Numbered from the stretch's first letter, positions 1 through 8,289 are shown. The stretch is DNA of 64,000 nucleotides from Collinsella sp. (GCA_018368345.1 JAGZEK010000004.1:84910-148909); one strand, 5' to 3'. The notes: generated by a model from the letters alone, not told the origin. Program-made: numbers and translations.

Positions 1-294
1 CAGGAAGAGCTTCATGCCCTTCTCGATCTGCTCGATGTTGGGAACCTGTTCGGCCGGGAAGGTCAGGACCATCTCGGGGTTGTGCTCGCCGTAGGCATCG
101 GCAGCAGGAATGTGCACGGTCTTCTTCTCGCCCACCTGCATGTCGACAACAGCGGCATCGAAGCCCTTGATCATCTGACCGGCGCCGCAGGTGAACTCCA
201 GCGGCTCGCCGCGATCGTAGGAGCTATCGAACTGCGTGCCGTCGTCGAGCGTGCCGCGATAATGAGTCTTGACCTTCTTGCCCTGGTTGGACAT
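1..294 (-). CDS. FKBP-type peptidyl-prolyl isomerase, SlyD-like (3' end cut off)
   Basis: The first 98 codons of a minus-strand gene are visible, starting with ATG at 294 after a GGAGGTTTCC-like Shine-Dalgarno. The protein begins MSNQGKKVKTHYRGTLDDG and continues with TQFDSSY, the GQMIKGFDAAV core and the EKKTVHIPAADAYGEH stretch. This is the FKBP fold with the start of the inserted chaperone flap seen in SlyD-type proteins. By family it is a cytoplasmic proline isomerase and folding helper. The C-terminal half lies outside the window, so a His-rich SlyD tail cannot be checked. Confidence 0.85.
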   Translation of the reverse strand, partial: MSNQGKKVKTHYRGTLDDGTQFDSSYDRGEPLEFTCGAGQMIKGFDAAVVDMQVGEKKTVHIPAADAYGEHNPEMVLTFPAEQVPNIEQIEKGMKLFL

Positions 295-414
295 GGAAAC
301 CTCCGTGATAAGGGCGGCGCACAACGCGGGCCGCCATGAACATATGGCGCTAACTATACCCTAGTCATACAATTCAAAGACAGTTTGCAAAGAAACGCTG
401 CAACCGGAGGAACC

Positions 415-1428
415 ATGGCATATCCCGTATTTGACCTACACTGCGACACCGCCGACCGCATCGGCTGGGCCACGCTCGATCTCGACCTGCGCTTTACCGC
501 CGGCACCGACGGTTATTTCCCCGGCGACGAAACGCATCCGCAAGATTTCGACCTCATCGAGGGCAACGCCTGCGCCATCTCGCTCGCAAAGATCGGCAAC
601 ACGCCGTGGGCACAGTGCTTCGCCACGTTTGTCCCCGACGAGATTCCCACCGCCCACGCCTCGCGCTTCCAGGCGCAGATCATGGCGCATATGAGCGGCC
701 AGGCAATGCTCAACCACGACCGCATGGTCAACGTACGCAGCGCCGCTGACATTCGCCCTGCGCTCAAGGACGGCAAGGTCGCCTGCATCCATACCATCGA
801 AAACGCCACGTTCTTTGCCGAGGACCCCGCGCTGATCGAAGTGCTCAAGAGCTTGGGCGTGCTTATGTCGTCACTCAGCTGGAATGCGCAGGGGCCGCTC
901 GCGAGCGGACACGATACCCACGCCAGCCTCACCGCCGCCGGCATTGAGGCACTTACGCAGATGGAGCACGCCGGCATGGTGCTTGACGTCTCCCATCTCA
1001 ACGATGAGTGCTTTGACGAGGTTGTCGCCCACGCCACGCGCCCCTTCGTCGCCAGCCACTCCAACTCCCGTGCGGTTTGCGGCGTCAAACGCAACCTCAC
1101 CGACGACCAGTTCCGCACCATTCGCGACATGGGTGGCATCGTCGGCCTCAACTACTGCAGCGAGTTCCTTTCCAACGACGCAACCGACAAGACCGCCGCA
1201 GGCGTCACCTTCGACCAGCTGGCGGCACATATCGAGCACTGGCTCGACCTAGGCGGCGAGGACGTCATCGCGCTCGGCGGCGACTGGGACGGCGCCACGG
1301 TGCCGGCTTTCCTCTCCGATGCCAGCATGATGCCCGAGTTCCAGAACATGCTCTCCAAGCACTTTGGCAAGACCGTGATGCAAAAGCTCTGCAGCGACAA
1401 CGCGCTCGCCTTCTTTGAGCGTTATTAA
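415..1428 (+). CDS. Membrane dipeptidase family M19 metallopeptidase
   Basis: A 337-residue renal-dipeptidase-type enzyme that should hydrolyse dipeptides with a binuclear zinc centre. The expected metal ligands are visible in order: HxD in FDLHCDTAD near the N-terminus, Glu in CIHTIENATFF, His in LDVSHLNDECF, His in VASHSNSRAV and Asp in ALGGDWDGA. The start is set at ATG 415, 6 bases behind a GGAGG, rather than at an in-frame ATG ten codons earlier that lacks a ribosome site. There is no signal peptide, so it is probably cytoplasmic. It is the first plus-strand gene and is followed by a strong GC hairpin. Confidence 0.9.
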   Translation: MAYPVFDLHCDTADRIGWATLDLDLRFTAGTDGYFPGDETHPQDFDLIEGNACAISLAKIGNTPWAQCFATFVPDEIPTAHASRFQAQIMAHMSGQAMLNHDRMVNVRSAADIRPALKDGKVACIHTIENATFFAEDPALIEVLKSLGVLMSSLSWNAQGPLASGHDTHASLTAAGIEALTQMEHAGMVLDVSHLNDECFDEVVAHATRPFVASHSNSRAVCGVKRNLTDDQFRTIRDMGGIVGLNYCSEFLSNDATDKTAAGVTFDQLAAHIEHWLDLGGEDVIALGGDWDGATVPAFLSDASMMPEFQNMLSKHFGKTVMQKLCSDNALAFFERY

Positions 1429-1444
1429 TTTCACATCCCTTGAG

Positions 1445-1480
1445 CGGGCCGGCATGCCGAACGGTCGACATGCCGGCCCG
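1445..1480 (+). terminator. Perfect 12-bp hairpin after the dipeptidase
   Basis: CGGGCCGGCATG (1445-1456) and CATGCCGGCCCG (1469-1480) are perfect inverted repeats with a 12-base loop, 17 bases after the dipeptidase stop. No T-run follows, so this may be a weak terminator or an mRNA 3' stabiliser. It also argues that the next gene starts after 1480. Confidence 0.55.
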
Positions 1481-1502
1481 TCCCCAATCCAAAGGACCGC
1501 TT

Positions 1503-2279
1503 TTGACGCAGCAGTTTACGATTTCCGCATCCCGACCGGATGGGACGCCCATCCCCGTCGTCGTTACCAAAAAGTGCGTCAAGAACTTCAACCTACGCGT
1601 CACTTCGAGCGGTGAGGTCCACGCCAGCGCACCGCTCGGCGCCACCCGCGAGCGTATCGAAGCGTTTGTGAAGCGCAACAGCGCCTGGATTACCAGCCGA
1701 CTTGCCCAGCGCGAGCAGCGTCAGGCGACGGCACGAGAGCCGCTCAGCCCCTCGTCCATCATTGCACTTTGGGGCAAGCCCATCACGGTACAGGATGCAC
1801 TCGATCACAACTTTGCATCACCCGCACCGCGACCCAAACAGGCCACCTTCGCAAGTTTTATGGGTACCGATGAATCGGACGAAGGCCCACAGGCCAAGCG
1901 GCACGCAATCCTCGACGGCCTAACGTCCGATGAGCTCCAAGCCCACATCGACCAGCTCTATGCGTCCGAGGTCACATCGGCGCTGCGCGACATCGTGCAC
2001 GCGTACGAAGTCGCAATGGGCGTCACCGTGGCCCGCATCTCCGTGCGCAGCATGAAAACGCGCTGGGGATCATGCACGCCCAAATCCGGCGCCATTCGCA
2101 TCGCGCGCGAGCTCGCCGCCTACCCCGTCGAATGCCTCGACATGGTTGTCGCCCACGAGTTCGTCCACTTGCTCGAGCCAAGCCACAATCAGCGTTTTCA
2201 CGCCCTGCTCGACACGTACTGTCCCAACAATAGAGCTCTGTCGCAGCGGCTCAAGCAGCCACCCATAGAGACGTATTAG
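1503..2279 (+). CDS. YgjP/SprT-like zinc metalloprotease (M48-related, DUF45)
   Basis: About 258 residues. The C-terminal half carries MKTRWGSCTPKSGAIR followed by the HExxH zinc site in VVAHEFVHLLEPSHNQRFH, the hallmark of the YgjP/DUF45 group of uncharacterised metallopeptidases. The N-terminal part resembles the usual beta-rich YgjP domain. I chose the TTG at 1503 because AAAGGA sits 6 bases upstream and because earlier in-frame starts (1440, 1470) fall inside the preceding hairpin. It ends 6 bases from the convergent folB stop. The substrate is not known for this family. Confidence 0.75.
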   Translation: MTQQFTISASRPDGTPIPVVVTKKCVKNFNLRVTSSGEVHASAPLGATRERIEAFVKRNSAWITSRLAQREQRQATAREPLSPSSIIALWGKPITVQDALDHNFASPAPRPKQATFASFMGTDESDEGPQAKRHAILDGLTSDELQAHIDQLYASEVTSALRDIVHAYEVAMGVTVARISVRSMKTRWGSCTPKSGAIRIARELAAYPVECLDMVVAHEFVHLLEPSHNQRFHALLDTYCPNNRALSQRLKQPPIETY

Positions 2280-2285
2280 AACCGG

Positions 2286-2771
2286 TTACCGCACGCGCTC
2301 GATCTCGACACCGCAGCTTGCCAGGGGCAGGCCAACAGGAGCCCACGGCTTATCGAGCTTTATGCGCACACCAAGCAGCAGGGGGTAACGACGCAGCAGC
2401 ATCTGGGCCACACCCTCGGCTGCCGCCTCGATGAGTTTAAACGTATGCTCGCGCAGATAGCCATCAACATCGTGGCACACCGAGCCGTAGTCAATCGAGG
2501 CATCCAGGTTATCGTGCTCCCCCGCCGCGCGCAGGTCGGCATAGAGCACCAGAGAAACGATGAACTTCTGACCCAGCGCGTTCTCCTCGGGATACACGCC
2601 ATGGTTGGCAAAAACCTCAAGGCCGTCAATGACAATACGATCGGCATGGCGCAAATCGTCATAGCTCACATGGGGCACCGCCGTTGCGGTGGATATTTCG
2701 CCCCTTCCACGGCGGGCAAGCTCGGCGCCTTCAGTCTTGGTTGCATTCTCGGGCAGTTTCTTGTTACTCAT
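2286..2771 (-). CDS. folB: Dihydroneopterin aldolase
   Basis: A 161-residue FolB that converts 7,8-dihydroneopterin to 6-hydroxymethyl-dihydropterin and glycolaldehyde in folate synthesis. Recognisable parts are DRIVIDGLEVFANHGVYPEE with the active-site Glu, NLDASIDYGSV, TFKLIEAAAEGVA and the final KLDKPWAPVG with the catalytic Lys. An N-terminal extension of about 40 residues precedes the usual 120-residue domain. The start at 2771 has AAGGAG 9 bases upstream, so the extension is probably translated. It is the last gene of a folE-HD-folB operon; no folK or folP is visible here. Confidence 0.92.
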   Translation of the reverse strand: MSNKKLPENATKTEGAELARRGRGEISTATAVPHVSYDDLRHADRIVIDGLEVFANHGVYPEENALGQKFIVSLVLYADLRAAGEHDNLDASIDYGSVCHDVDGYLREHTFKLIEAAAEGVAQMLLRRYPLLLGVRIKLDKPWAPVGLPLASCGVEIERVR

Positions 2772-2814
2772 CGCGATCGTCTCCTTCGTTTAGAACCCCG
2801 ACCGCGCAAACTAA

Positions 2815-3396
2815 CTACACGCGAATCGACAGGTTCTTTTTATCATCGCTCCAGTTGCAAGCATTGCGCGCGGGGCATGCAAAGCAGGCGCGCGACGCTT
2901 TGTCGGCCGCATAGAGCAGACGCTCAAGCGGTTGGCTGTTCACGCGCAGCTTTCGATGGCCCAGAATGGCCGTCTTAATGGCTGCGGCATCGGCCGGCTC
3001 AAACGCCACGTCATCGGGCATGCCGCCGAGAATCGCATCAGCGACGCGTTCGCTTGCAACATCATGGGATATACCCGATTCATACTGTTCATCTTTGCCG
3101 ATATCGTGAAGAAGTGCCGTGGCGTAGATGACCTCGCGGTCAAATTCGAGCTGCTCCTCGAGATTCTTGATCCACATAATGCGAGCGACATCGAGCAGAT
3201 GGTCAATACCGTGGCGGCAGAAGATGCGCCCCGATTCCAACTGTACGATGTTGCCCAGGTGCCGCCGGAACAGCCCGTTGGCACAAATGTAATCAATGCG
3301 AGGCATGGCACCAAAGGGGGCCAGGCCCGAAGCCATAAAGCCGCGACGCGACGTCCCCTCATCGGTCTTCGATGTAAAGTCGTTGACGACTCTCAT
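2815..3396 (-). CDS. HD-domain phosphohydrolase in the folate operon
   Basis: A 193-residue HD-superfamily protein. The metal site is visible as CRHGIDHLLDVARI followed by ATALLHDIGKDEQYESGISHD and then a GHRKL motif. The C-terminus has a Cys cluster, CFACPARNACNW, as in other small bacterial HD hydrolases. Its start lies 2 bases after the folE stop and it ends 43 bases before folB, so it is almost certainly co-transcribed with them. HD proteins are phosphohydrolases or phosphodiesterases. The position suggests, as inference, removal of phosphates from the FolE product, dihydroneopterin triphosphate. The exact start is uncertain; an internal Met at residue 21 is possible. Confidence 0.8.
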   Translation of the reverse strand: MRVVNDFTSKTDEGTSRRGFMASGLAPFGAMPRIDYICANGLFRRHLGNIVQLESGRIFCRHGIDHLLDVARIMWIKNLEEQLEFDREVIYATALLHDIGKDEQYESGISHDVASERVADAILGGMPDDVAFEPADAAAIKTAILGHRKLRVNSQPLERLLYAADKASRACFACPARNACNWSDDKKNLSIRV

Positions 3397-3398
3397 GG

Positions 3399-3956
3399 TT
3401 AGCGGCCCAGCATCCTAAAGAAACGCTCCTCGAGCGCGGGATCGGTCTCAAAGACGCCGCGGCGAGCAAGCGTCACGGTCTTGGTGCCGGGCTTTTGCAC
3501 GCCACGCATCGTCATGCACATATGCTCGGCCTCCATCAACACAATCGCTCCCTGGGGAGCGAGATAATCCATGAGGGCATCGGCAACCTGTGTGCACAGT
3601 TGCTCCTGCAGCTGAAGACGGCGGGCATAAACCTCAACCGTGCGGGCGAGCTTGGAAAGCCCAGCCACCCGACCGTTAGGGATATAACCAATGGCGGCCT
3701 TGCCATAAAACGGCAGCAGATGATGTTCGCACAGCGAGTAGAACGTAATGTCGCGCTCGATAACCAAATCGTTCGAAGCGACGGCAAAGGTTTTGGACAG
3801 GTGCTCCTCGGCACTCTGGTCCATGCCGCCGGCGATCTCACCATACATACGGGCAACGCGCGCCGGGGTCTCCAGCAGGCCCTCACGAGTTGGGTCCTCG
3901 CCTATGCCCTCAAGCAACAGCTTAATGGCGGCCTCGACTTTTTCCTGATCGACCAT
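3399..3956 (-). CDS. folE: GTP cyclohydrolase I
   Basis: 185 residues, the normal bacterial length. It converts GTP to 7,8-dihydroneopterin triphosphate, the first folate step. The zinc ligands are visible as Cys76 and His79 in [12 protein letters not shown] and Cys147 in [10 protein letters not shown], with [22 protein letters not shown] forming the conserved core. It is the first gene of the operon with the HD protein (2-base gap) and folB. No folate riboswitch was recognised in the 66 bases upstream. Confidence 0.95.
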   Translation of the reverse strand: MVDQEKVEAAIKLLLEGIGEDPTREGLLETPARVARMYGEIAGGMDQSAEEHLSKTFAVASNDLVIERDITFYSLCEHHLLPFYGKAAIGYIPNGRVAGLSKLARTVEVYARRLQLQEQLCTQVADALMDYLAPQGAIVLMEAEHMCMTMRGVQKPGTKTVTLARRGVFETDPALEERFFRMLGR

Positions 3957-4022
3957 CTGGGCCTCACTTTTCCGATTTCACGTTCGCGCTATGGTACCAC
4001 GCCCTCCGGCATCGACCACAAG

Positions 4023-4604
4023 CTACATAGTATGGGTCGAATAGACTGGATCGTCCCGCCAAAGCTGCACAGCGTCGCAAAGCGCAACGCCCTCACGCAC
4101 AGCGCGGTCGCGCGTAGCGTTCATATCGATCACACGCTGGTTACTCGAGCCCCTGAAGCGCAACGAGATATCATAAAGATCCTGAACAAACGGGCCATCC
4201 ACCAACATGTCGAGGCAGGCAAGGATACGGTCCGTCACCTCAGTATGGTGACGACCACCCGGCATAAGCTCCTCGAGCACGTCGCCGGTAAAACACCAAA
4301 TGGTCTTTCCTGACCCCGCAGGATAAGCGGCACGAACACGCTCGACAAACTCAACGAGCCCCGCCTGGTTCTCGGGCTCCATAGGCTCCCCACCCAGAAT
4401 CGTCAGGCCGTCAATAAAGGGATGATCGAGGCTCTCGATAATCTTGTCCTCGACGGCACGATCAAAGGGCTCGCCCGCAGCAAAGTCCCACGCAACAGAG
4501 TTAAAGCAATTCTTGCACCCACGACGGCACCCGCTCACAAACAGAGAAGTACGAACGCCTTCCCCATCAGCAATGTCGAAATACTTAATGTTCGCGTAGT
4601 TCAT
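4023..4604 (-). CDS. nrdG: Anaerobic ribonucleotide reductase activating enzyme (radical SAM)
   Basis: 193 residues. It uses S-adenosylmethionine and a 4Fe-4S cluster to install the glycyl radical on NrdD. The cluster-binding CxxxCxxC is seen in GCRRGCKNCFN, with TILGGEPM as the SAM-binding GGE motif. The start is ATG 4604 (MNYANIKYFDIADGEGVR), with GGGAG about 7 bases upstream; longer in-frame starts enter a hairpin. It is downstream of nrdD but separated by 426 non-coding bases with two large inverted repeats. One of these is complementary to the start codon. Confidence 0.93.
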   Translation of the reverse strand: MNYANIKYFDIADGEGVRTSLFVSGCRRGCKNCFNSVAWDFAAGEPFDRAVEDKIIESLDHPFIDGLTILGGEPMEPENQAGLVEFVERVRAAYPAGSGKTIWCFTGDVLEELMPGGRHHTEVTDRILACLDMLVDGPFVQDLYDISLRFRGSSNQRVIDMNATRDRAVREGVALCDAVQLWRDDPVYSTHTM

Positions 4605-4737
4605 AGGTAACTCTCCCGGGAGGCCGGGGCATATCATCCCGTCCTCAAACATTCTCGGCCTTCAGCCTGCGAAACTGCGGGCGGGACGATATGTCCCGGC
4701 CTCATGCAAAGGGTAACTCAATGAACGAAGCGAACAT
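4588..4737 (-). promoter_or_regulatory. nrdG: Inverted repeat covering the nrdG ribosome site and start codon
   Basis: Two nested pairs of arms surround the nrdG leader. The inner arms, 4620-4644 and 4679-4703, match at 22 of 25 positions. The outer arms, 4588-4604 (nrdG codons 1-6) and 4721-4737, match at 14 of 17. In nrdG mRNA the upstream outer arm can pair with the ATG and first codons, bringing the ribosome-binding site into the stem base. This could hold nrdG translation low until ribosomes, a ligand or a protein open it. The structure is read from complementarity; regulation is inference. Confidence 0.5.
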
Positions 4738-4881
4738 CGAGCATAGGGTTCGAGGTCCAATAAAAACTGGGTTGCGGCTCAACCGCTATCGCAAGTAAAT
4801 CGCAGCTGCAGCTCGAATTATTTCCGCTAAGAACTTCGAGGAGTGAGCAGACCGCATACTGCATCTCAGCTACATCAACTT

Positions 4882-5019
4882 GGCCGCCCCGTAGCGAGGC
4901 CCCGGACCTTTGCTCGATATGAGTTCCGCACGAACAGGAGGCGCCAGTGGCGCCTCCGTCGTGAGCCAGGACTGTCCGAAATAGCGAGTAAAGGTCCGGG
5001 GCCTCGCTACGGGGCGGCC
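4882..5019. repeat. Long nested inverted repeat after nrdD
   Basis: Arms of 35 bases (4882-4916 and 4985-5019) are complementary at 34 of 35 positions. The 68-base interior holds a second perfect hairpin with 9-base arms (GGAGGCGCC, 4937-4945; GGCGCCTCC, 4949-4957). The element begins 11 bases after the nrdD stop. It lacks a clear T-run on the minus strand, so it could act as a processing signal, an exonuclease barrier or partial terminator between nrdD and nrdG. The same architecture recurs at 7728-7807, 22350-22474 and 37768-37862. Confidence 0.85.
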
Positions 5020-5030
5020 TGGGATGACTA

Positions 5031-7253
5031 TTAGAGATGCAGAACGCGGTCGCGGATCTCCTCGGTTCGGCCCTGGTTCCAGAACTGGGTACCGATGTAG
5101 CCGCACGTGCGACGGGCGACATTCATCTTCTCCTGGTCGCGGTTGCCGCAGCTGGGGCACTCCCACACCAGCTTGCCGTCATCCTCGACAATCTTGATCT
5201 CGCCATCGTAGCCGCACACCTGGCAGTAGTCGCTCTTGGTGTTGAGCTCGGCGTACATGATGTTGTCGTAGATGTACTGCATCACGCGGATGACAGCCTT
5301 GAGGTTGTCCTGCATGTTGGGAACCTCGACGTAGGAGATGGCACCGCCCGGCGAAAGCTGCTGGAACATGCCCTCGAACTTGAGCTTGTCGAATGCGTCG
5401 ATCTCCTCGGACACGTGGACGTGGTAGCTGTTGGTGATGTAGCCCTTGTCCGTCACGCCCGGGATGATGCCAAAACGACGCTGCAGGCACTTGGCGAACT
5501 TGTAGGTCGTCGACTCAAGCGGGGTACCGTACAGCGAGAAGTCAATATCGCTTTCGGCCTTCCACTCGGCGCACTTGTCGTTCATGCGCTGCATGACGGC
5601 CATGGCAAAGGGCGTGCCCTCCTTCTCGGTGTGGCTGTGGCCCGTCATGTACTTGACGCACTCATACAGGCCGGCATACCCCAGGCTGATGGTGGAATAG
5701 CCGCCCACGAGCAGCTTATCGATCGTCTCGCCCTTCTTCAGACGCGCCAGGGCGCCGTACTGCCAAAGAATCGGCGCGGCATCCGAAAGCGTGCCCATCA
5801 GGCGCTCATGACGGCACAGCAGGGCACGATGGCACAGCTCAAGGCGCTCATCGAAGATCTTCCAGAACTTGTCCATGTCCTGATGCGAGCTCAGCGCGAC
5901 ATCGGGCAGGTTGATGGTCACAACACCCTGGTTAAAGCGACCATAGTACTTAGGCTTGGTCGGGTCATAGTTCAGCGCGTTGGCGACATTGTTAAAGCCG
6001 TTGCCCGAACGGTCGGGCGTCAGGAAACTACGGCAACCCATGCAGGTGTAGCAATCGCCGTTGCCGGCGGTCTCGCCCTTAGACAGCTTGAGCTCGCGCA
6101 TCTTCTTCTCGGAGATGTAGTCGGGCACCATGCGCTTGGCGGTGCACTTGGCAGCCAGCTGGGTCAGGTAGAAGTACGGGGAATTCTCGTGAACGTTATC
6201 GTCCTCGAGTACATAGATAAGCTTGGGGAATGCCGGGGTAATCCACACACCGGCTTCGTTCTTAACGCCCTCATAGCGCTGACGAAGCGTCTCCTCCACA
6301 ATCATGGCAAGGTCGTGCTTCTCCTGCGCTGAGCGAGCCTCGTTGAGATACATAAAGACCGTCACAAACGGCGCCTGGCCGTTTGTGGTCATAAGGGTCA
6401 CGACCTGATACTGAATCGTCTGGACGCCGCGACGGATCTCGTCACGCAGACGGTCCTCAACGACCTCACGGACCTTTTCGGCAGATGCCGAAACACCGAG
6501 CTCCTCGAGCTCGCGGGCAACCTCGCCGCGAATCTTTTGACGGCTCACCTCAACAAAGGGGGCGAGATGGGTCAGCGAAATAGACTGGCCGCCGTACTGG
6601 GAGGAAGCAACCTGGGCGATAATCTGCGTCGCGATGTTGCAGGCAGTCGAGAAGCTGTGCGGCTTCTCGATCAGCGTGCCCGAGATAACGGTGCCGTTCT
6701 GGAGCATGTCCTCCAGGTTCACCAGGTCGCAGTTATGCATGTGCTGGGCAAAGTAGTCGGAATCGTGGAAGTGGATCAGGCCCTCATTGTGGGCATCCAC
6801 GATCTCCTGGGGCAGCAGCACACGCTGAGTCAGGTCCTTGGAAATCTCGCCGGCCATATAGTCACGCTGGACGGAATTGACGGTCGGGTTCTTGTTAGAG
6901 TTCTCCTGCTTGACCTCTTCGTTATTGCACTCGATCAGCGACAAAATCTTGTCGTCGGTCGTGTTCTTCTGGCGCTTCAGGCTCTGAACATAGCGATAGA
7001 TGATGTAGTGGCGGGCAACCTCGTAGCAGTCGAGACGCATGATCTCGTCCTCGACCAAATCCTGGATCTCCTCGACCGAAACGGTGTGGCCCGCGTTCTC
7101 GCATGCCTCGGCGACGTTTTGTGCCGCGTAAACCACCTGGCGGTCGGTTAGACGAGAGCTCTCCTCGACCTCCAAGTTGGCGGCGCGGATGGCATTGACG
7201 ATCTTATCGATGTCAAAGACAACCTCGGTGCCGCTGCGCTTGATGATCTTCAT
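5031..7253 (-). CDS. nrdD: Anaerobic (class III) ribonucleoside-triphosphate reductase
   Basis: 740 residues. It reduces ribonucleoside triphosphates to deoxy forms without oxygen using a glycyl radical. The N-terminus (MKIIKRSGTEVVFDIDKIV) is an ATP-cone allosteric domain. The catalytic barrel includes GNGDCYTCMGCRSF. A C-terminal zinc site is CQVCGY...CPSCGN, and the radical loop is RRTCGYIGTQFWNQGR. The start at 7253 fits family N-termini; an upstream in-frame start would add ten residues. It is controlled by a promoter near 7480-7510 carrying two NrdR boxes, with a leader of about 220 bases. Confidence 0.96.
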   Translation of the reverse strand: MKIIKRSGTEVVFDIDKIVNAIRAANLEVEESSRLTDRQVVYAAQNVAEACENAGHTVSVEEIQDLVEDEIMRLDCYEVARHYIIYRYVQSLKRQKNTTDDKILSLIECNNEEVKQENSNKNPTVNSVQRDYMAGEISKDLTQRVLLPQEIVDAHNEGLIHFHDSDYFAQHMHNCDLVNLEDMLQNGTVISGTLIEKPHSFSTACNIATQIIAQVASSQYGGQSISLTHLAPFVEVSRQKIRGEVARELEELGVSASAEKVREVVEDRLRDEIRRGVQTIQYQVVTLMTTNGQAPFVTVFMYLNEARSAQEKHDLAMIVEETLRQRYEGVKNEAGVWITPAFPKLIYVLEDDNVHENSPYFYLTQLAAKCTAKRMVPDYISEKKMRELKLSKGETAGNGDCYTCMGCRSFLTPDRSGNGFNNVANALNYDPTKPKYYGRFNQGVVTINLPDVALSSHQDMDKFWKIFDERLELCHRALLCRHERLMGTLSDAAPILWQYGALARLKKGETIDKLLVGGYSTISLGYAGLYECVKYMTGHSHTEKEGTPFAMAVMQRMNDKCAEWKAESDIDFSLYGTPLESTTYKFAKCLQRRFGIIPGVTDKGYITNSYHVHVSEEIDAFDKLKFEGMFQQLSPGGAISYVEVPNMQDNLKAVIRVMQYIYDNIMYAELNTKSDYCQVCGYDGEIKIVEDDGKLVWECPSCGNRDQEKMNVARRTCGYIGTQFWNQGRTEEIRDRVLHL

Positions 7254-7478
7254 CCTCTTGCCTCTTTCGCATCGTAGCCTCATTGCGCTTCAGAGCCAAA
7301 CGATGCCCGGCAGGGCCTGTCCCTGTCTTGCGGCGCCGTCGCGCAATCTGTGTTCTCGATAAACCATAAGCCTCCATGCGGACATTCCCAGAAGCCGATC
7401 AAGCGGCTCAAGGACACGTTCAAAAGAGGCAGTTAAGGTCTTCGTTCTCTGTCCGCCATCTATCATACGACAAAGAGG

Positions 7479-7526
7479 CATCTATATCCTGTATTCTTTT
7501 TTTAGGTCAAACACAACATATAGTGT
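7479..7526 (-). promoter_or_regulatory. nrdD: Tandem NrdR boxes overlapping the nrdD promoter
   Basis: ACACAACATATAGTGT (7511-7526) matches the published NrdR box acaCwAtATaTwGtgt at 15 of 16 positions. CATCTATATCCTGTAT (7479-7494) matches at 10 of 16, including most core bases. Their centres are 32 bases apart, the roughly three-turn spacing expected for cooperative NrdR binding. On the minus strand TTGACC (7505-7510) and TATAGA (7481-7486) form a -35/-10 pair with an 18-base spacer. One box covers the -10 and the other abuts the -35, as expected for repression. The nrdR gene is not in the window. Confidence 0.8.
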
Positions 7527-7727
7527 TTCAGCAGGTCAAAGCAATTAGTCATTTTGCAAACGCATTAAAAATGAAGGGCTCTTGGCAGAGTGCTAAAACG
7601 TTATCAGCTCGACTACCTGCACGGCAGTTTTGAAACCCCCTCAACCGCGCCGCTGACAAATCCTACCAAAACCAAGCCGCTCACGCCAAAAGAATCCAAA
7701 AGATTATGCTTGACCAACATGTTGCGG

Positions 7728-7807
7728 TCGAATGCCGGCGGACGGAGCGACAGGACTGTAAACGCTCGGAAGACTACAGCCCCGGCGCCCCGTCCGCCGG
7801 CATTCGA
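7728..7807. repeat. Perfect 18-bp inverted repeat after the small membrane protein gene
   Basis: Arms TCGAATGCCGGCGGACGG (7728-7745) and its exact complement (7790-7807) enclose 44 bases, with a minor inner stem CTGTA/TACAG. The element lies 14 bases after the minus-strand stop at 7822. It shares the placement and nested shape of the elements after nrdD and oppF. It has no obvious T-run. The rest of 7254-7727 holds the nrdD leader and promoter; I see no gene in it. Confidence 0.8.
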
Positions 7808-7821
7808 TAGGCGAGGATCTA

Positions 7822-8289
7822 TTACCTCTCTTCGCGAACCATCATGCGGCCGAGAGCCGCTGTAAAGGGATCGAGCAGCACGCCGGCGATAACCACAAAG
7901 GCCCATCCCTTTGTGACGAGGCCGGCCCAACGCGCGAAGAACGTACGGCCTTCAATCGTTCCGAATCCTCCCTGGAAGGCAATCTCGCCAAAACCGATCA
8001 CCATAAAAAGGAGCGTGGCACCGATGACCGTACCGGCGATCTTGTGTGATGCACTCCCCTGCTCAAAACCAAAAAAGTCCAGGCACATACCAACCGTTTT
8101 GCCAAACAGCGGGAGTGCGCTCAGAACCTCGGCGATCACCGTGGCCACGATGAGTTGTCCCCAAAAGCCCGTGGGGCCCGTCAGATCCAAGCCAGGCGCC
8201 CCTTCAATGATGGGGAGAAACGCGCAGAGCAATAGCGGGTTAAAGAAGCCGTTGAGAATACCGATAACGCGCCTGACAGGTAACTTCAT
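7822..8289 (-). CDS. Small integral membrane protein of unknown function
   Basis: 155 residues with four likely membrane segments: VIGILNGFFNPLLLCAFLPI, a stretch around QLIVATVIAEVLSALPLF, one around IGATLLFMVIGFGEIAF, and WAFVVIAGVLLDPFTAAL. The start at ATG 8289 (MKLPVRRVIG) has GAAAGG upstream; longer in-frame starts run into the MFS terminator hairpin. I do not recognise the family. It follows the MFS transporter gene of the acyl locus by 100 bases and a terminator, so it may be a separate or read-through last gene of that locus. It could be a transporter accessory protein, but nothing in the sequence proves that. Confidence 0.7.
   Translation of the reverse strand: MKLPVRRVIGILNGFFNPLLLCAFLPIIEGAPGLDLTGPTGFWGQLIVATVIAEVLSALPLFGKTVGMCLDFFGFEQGSASHKIAGTVIGATLLFMVIGFGEIAFQGGFGTIEGRTFFARWAGLVTKGWAFVVIAGVLLDPFTAALGRMMVREER

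Noticed and set aside
3957..4022. Possible folate riboswitch before folE
   Set aside because: The short region shows no tetrahydrofolate-riboswitch consensus or suitable paired elements.
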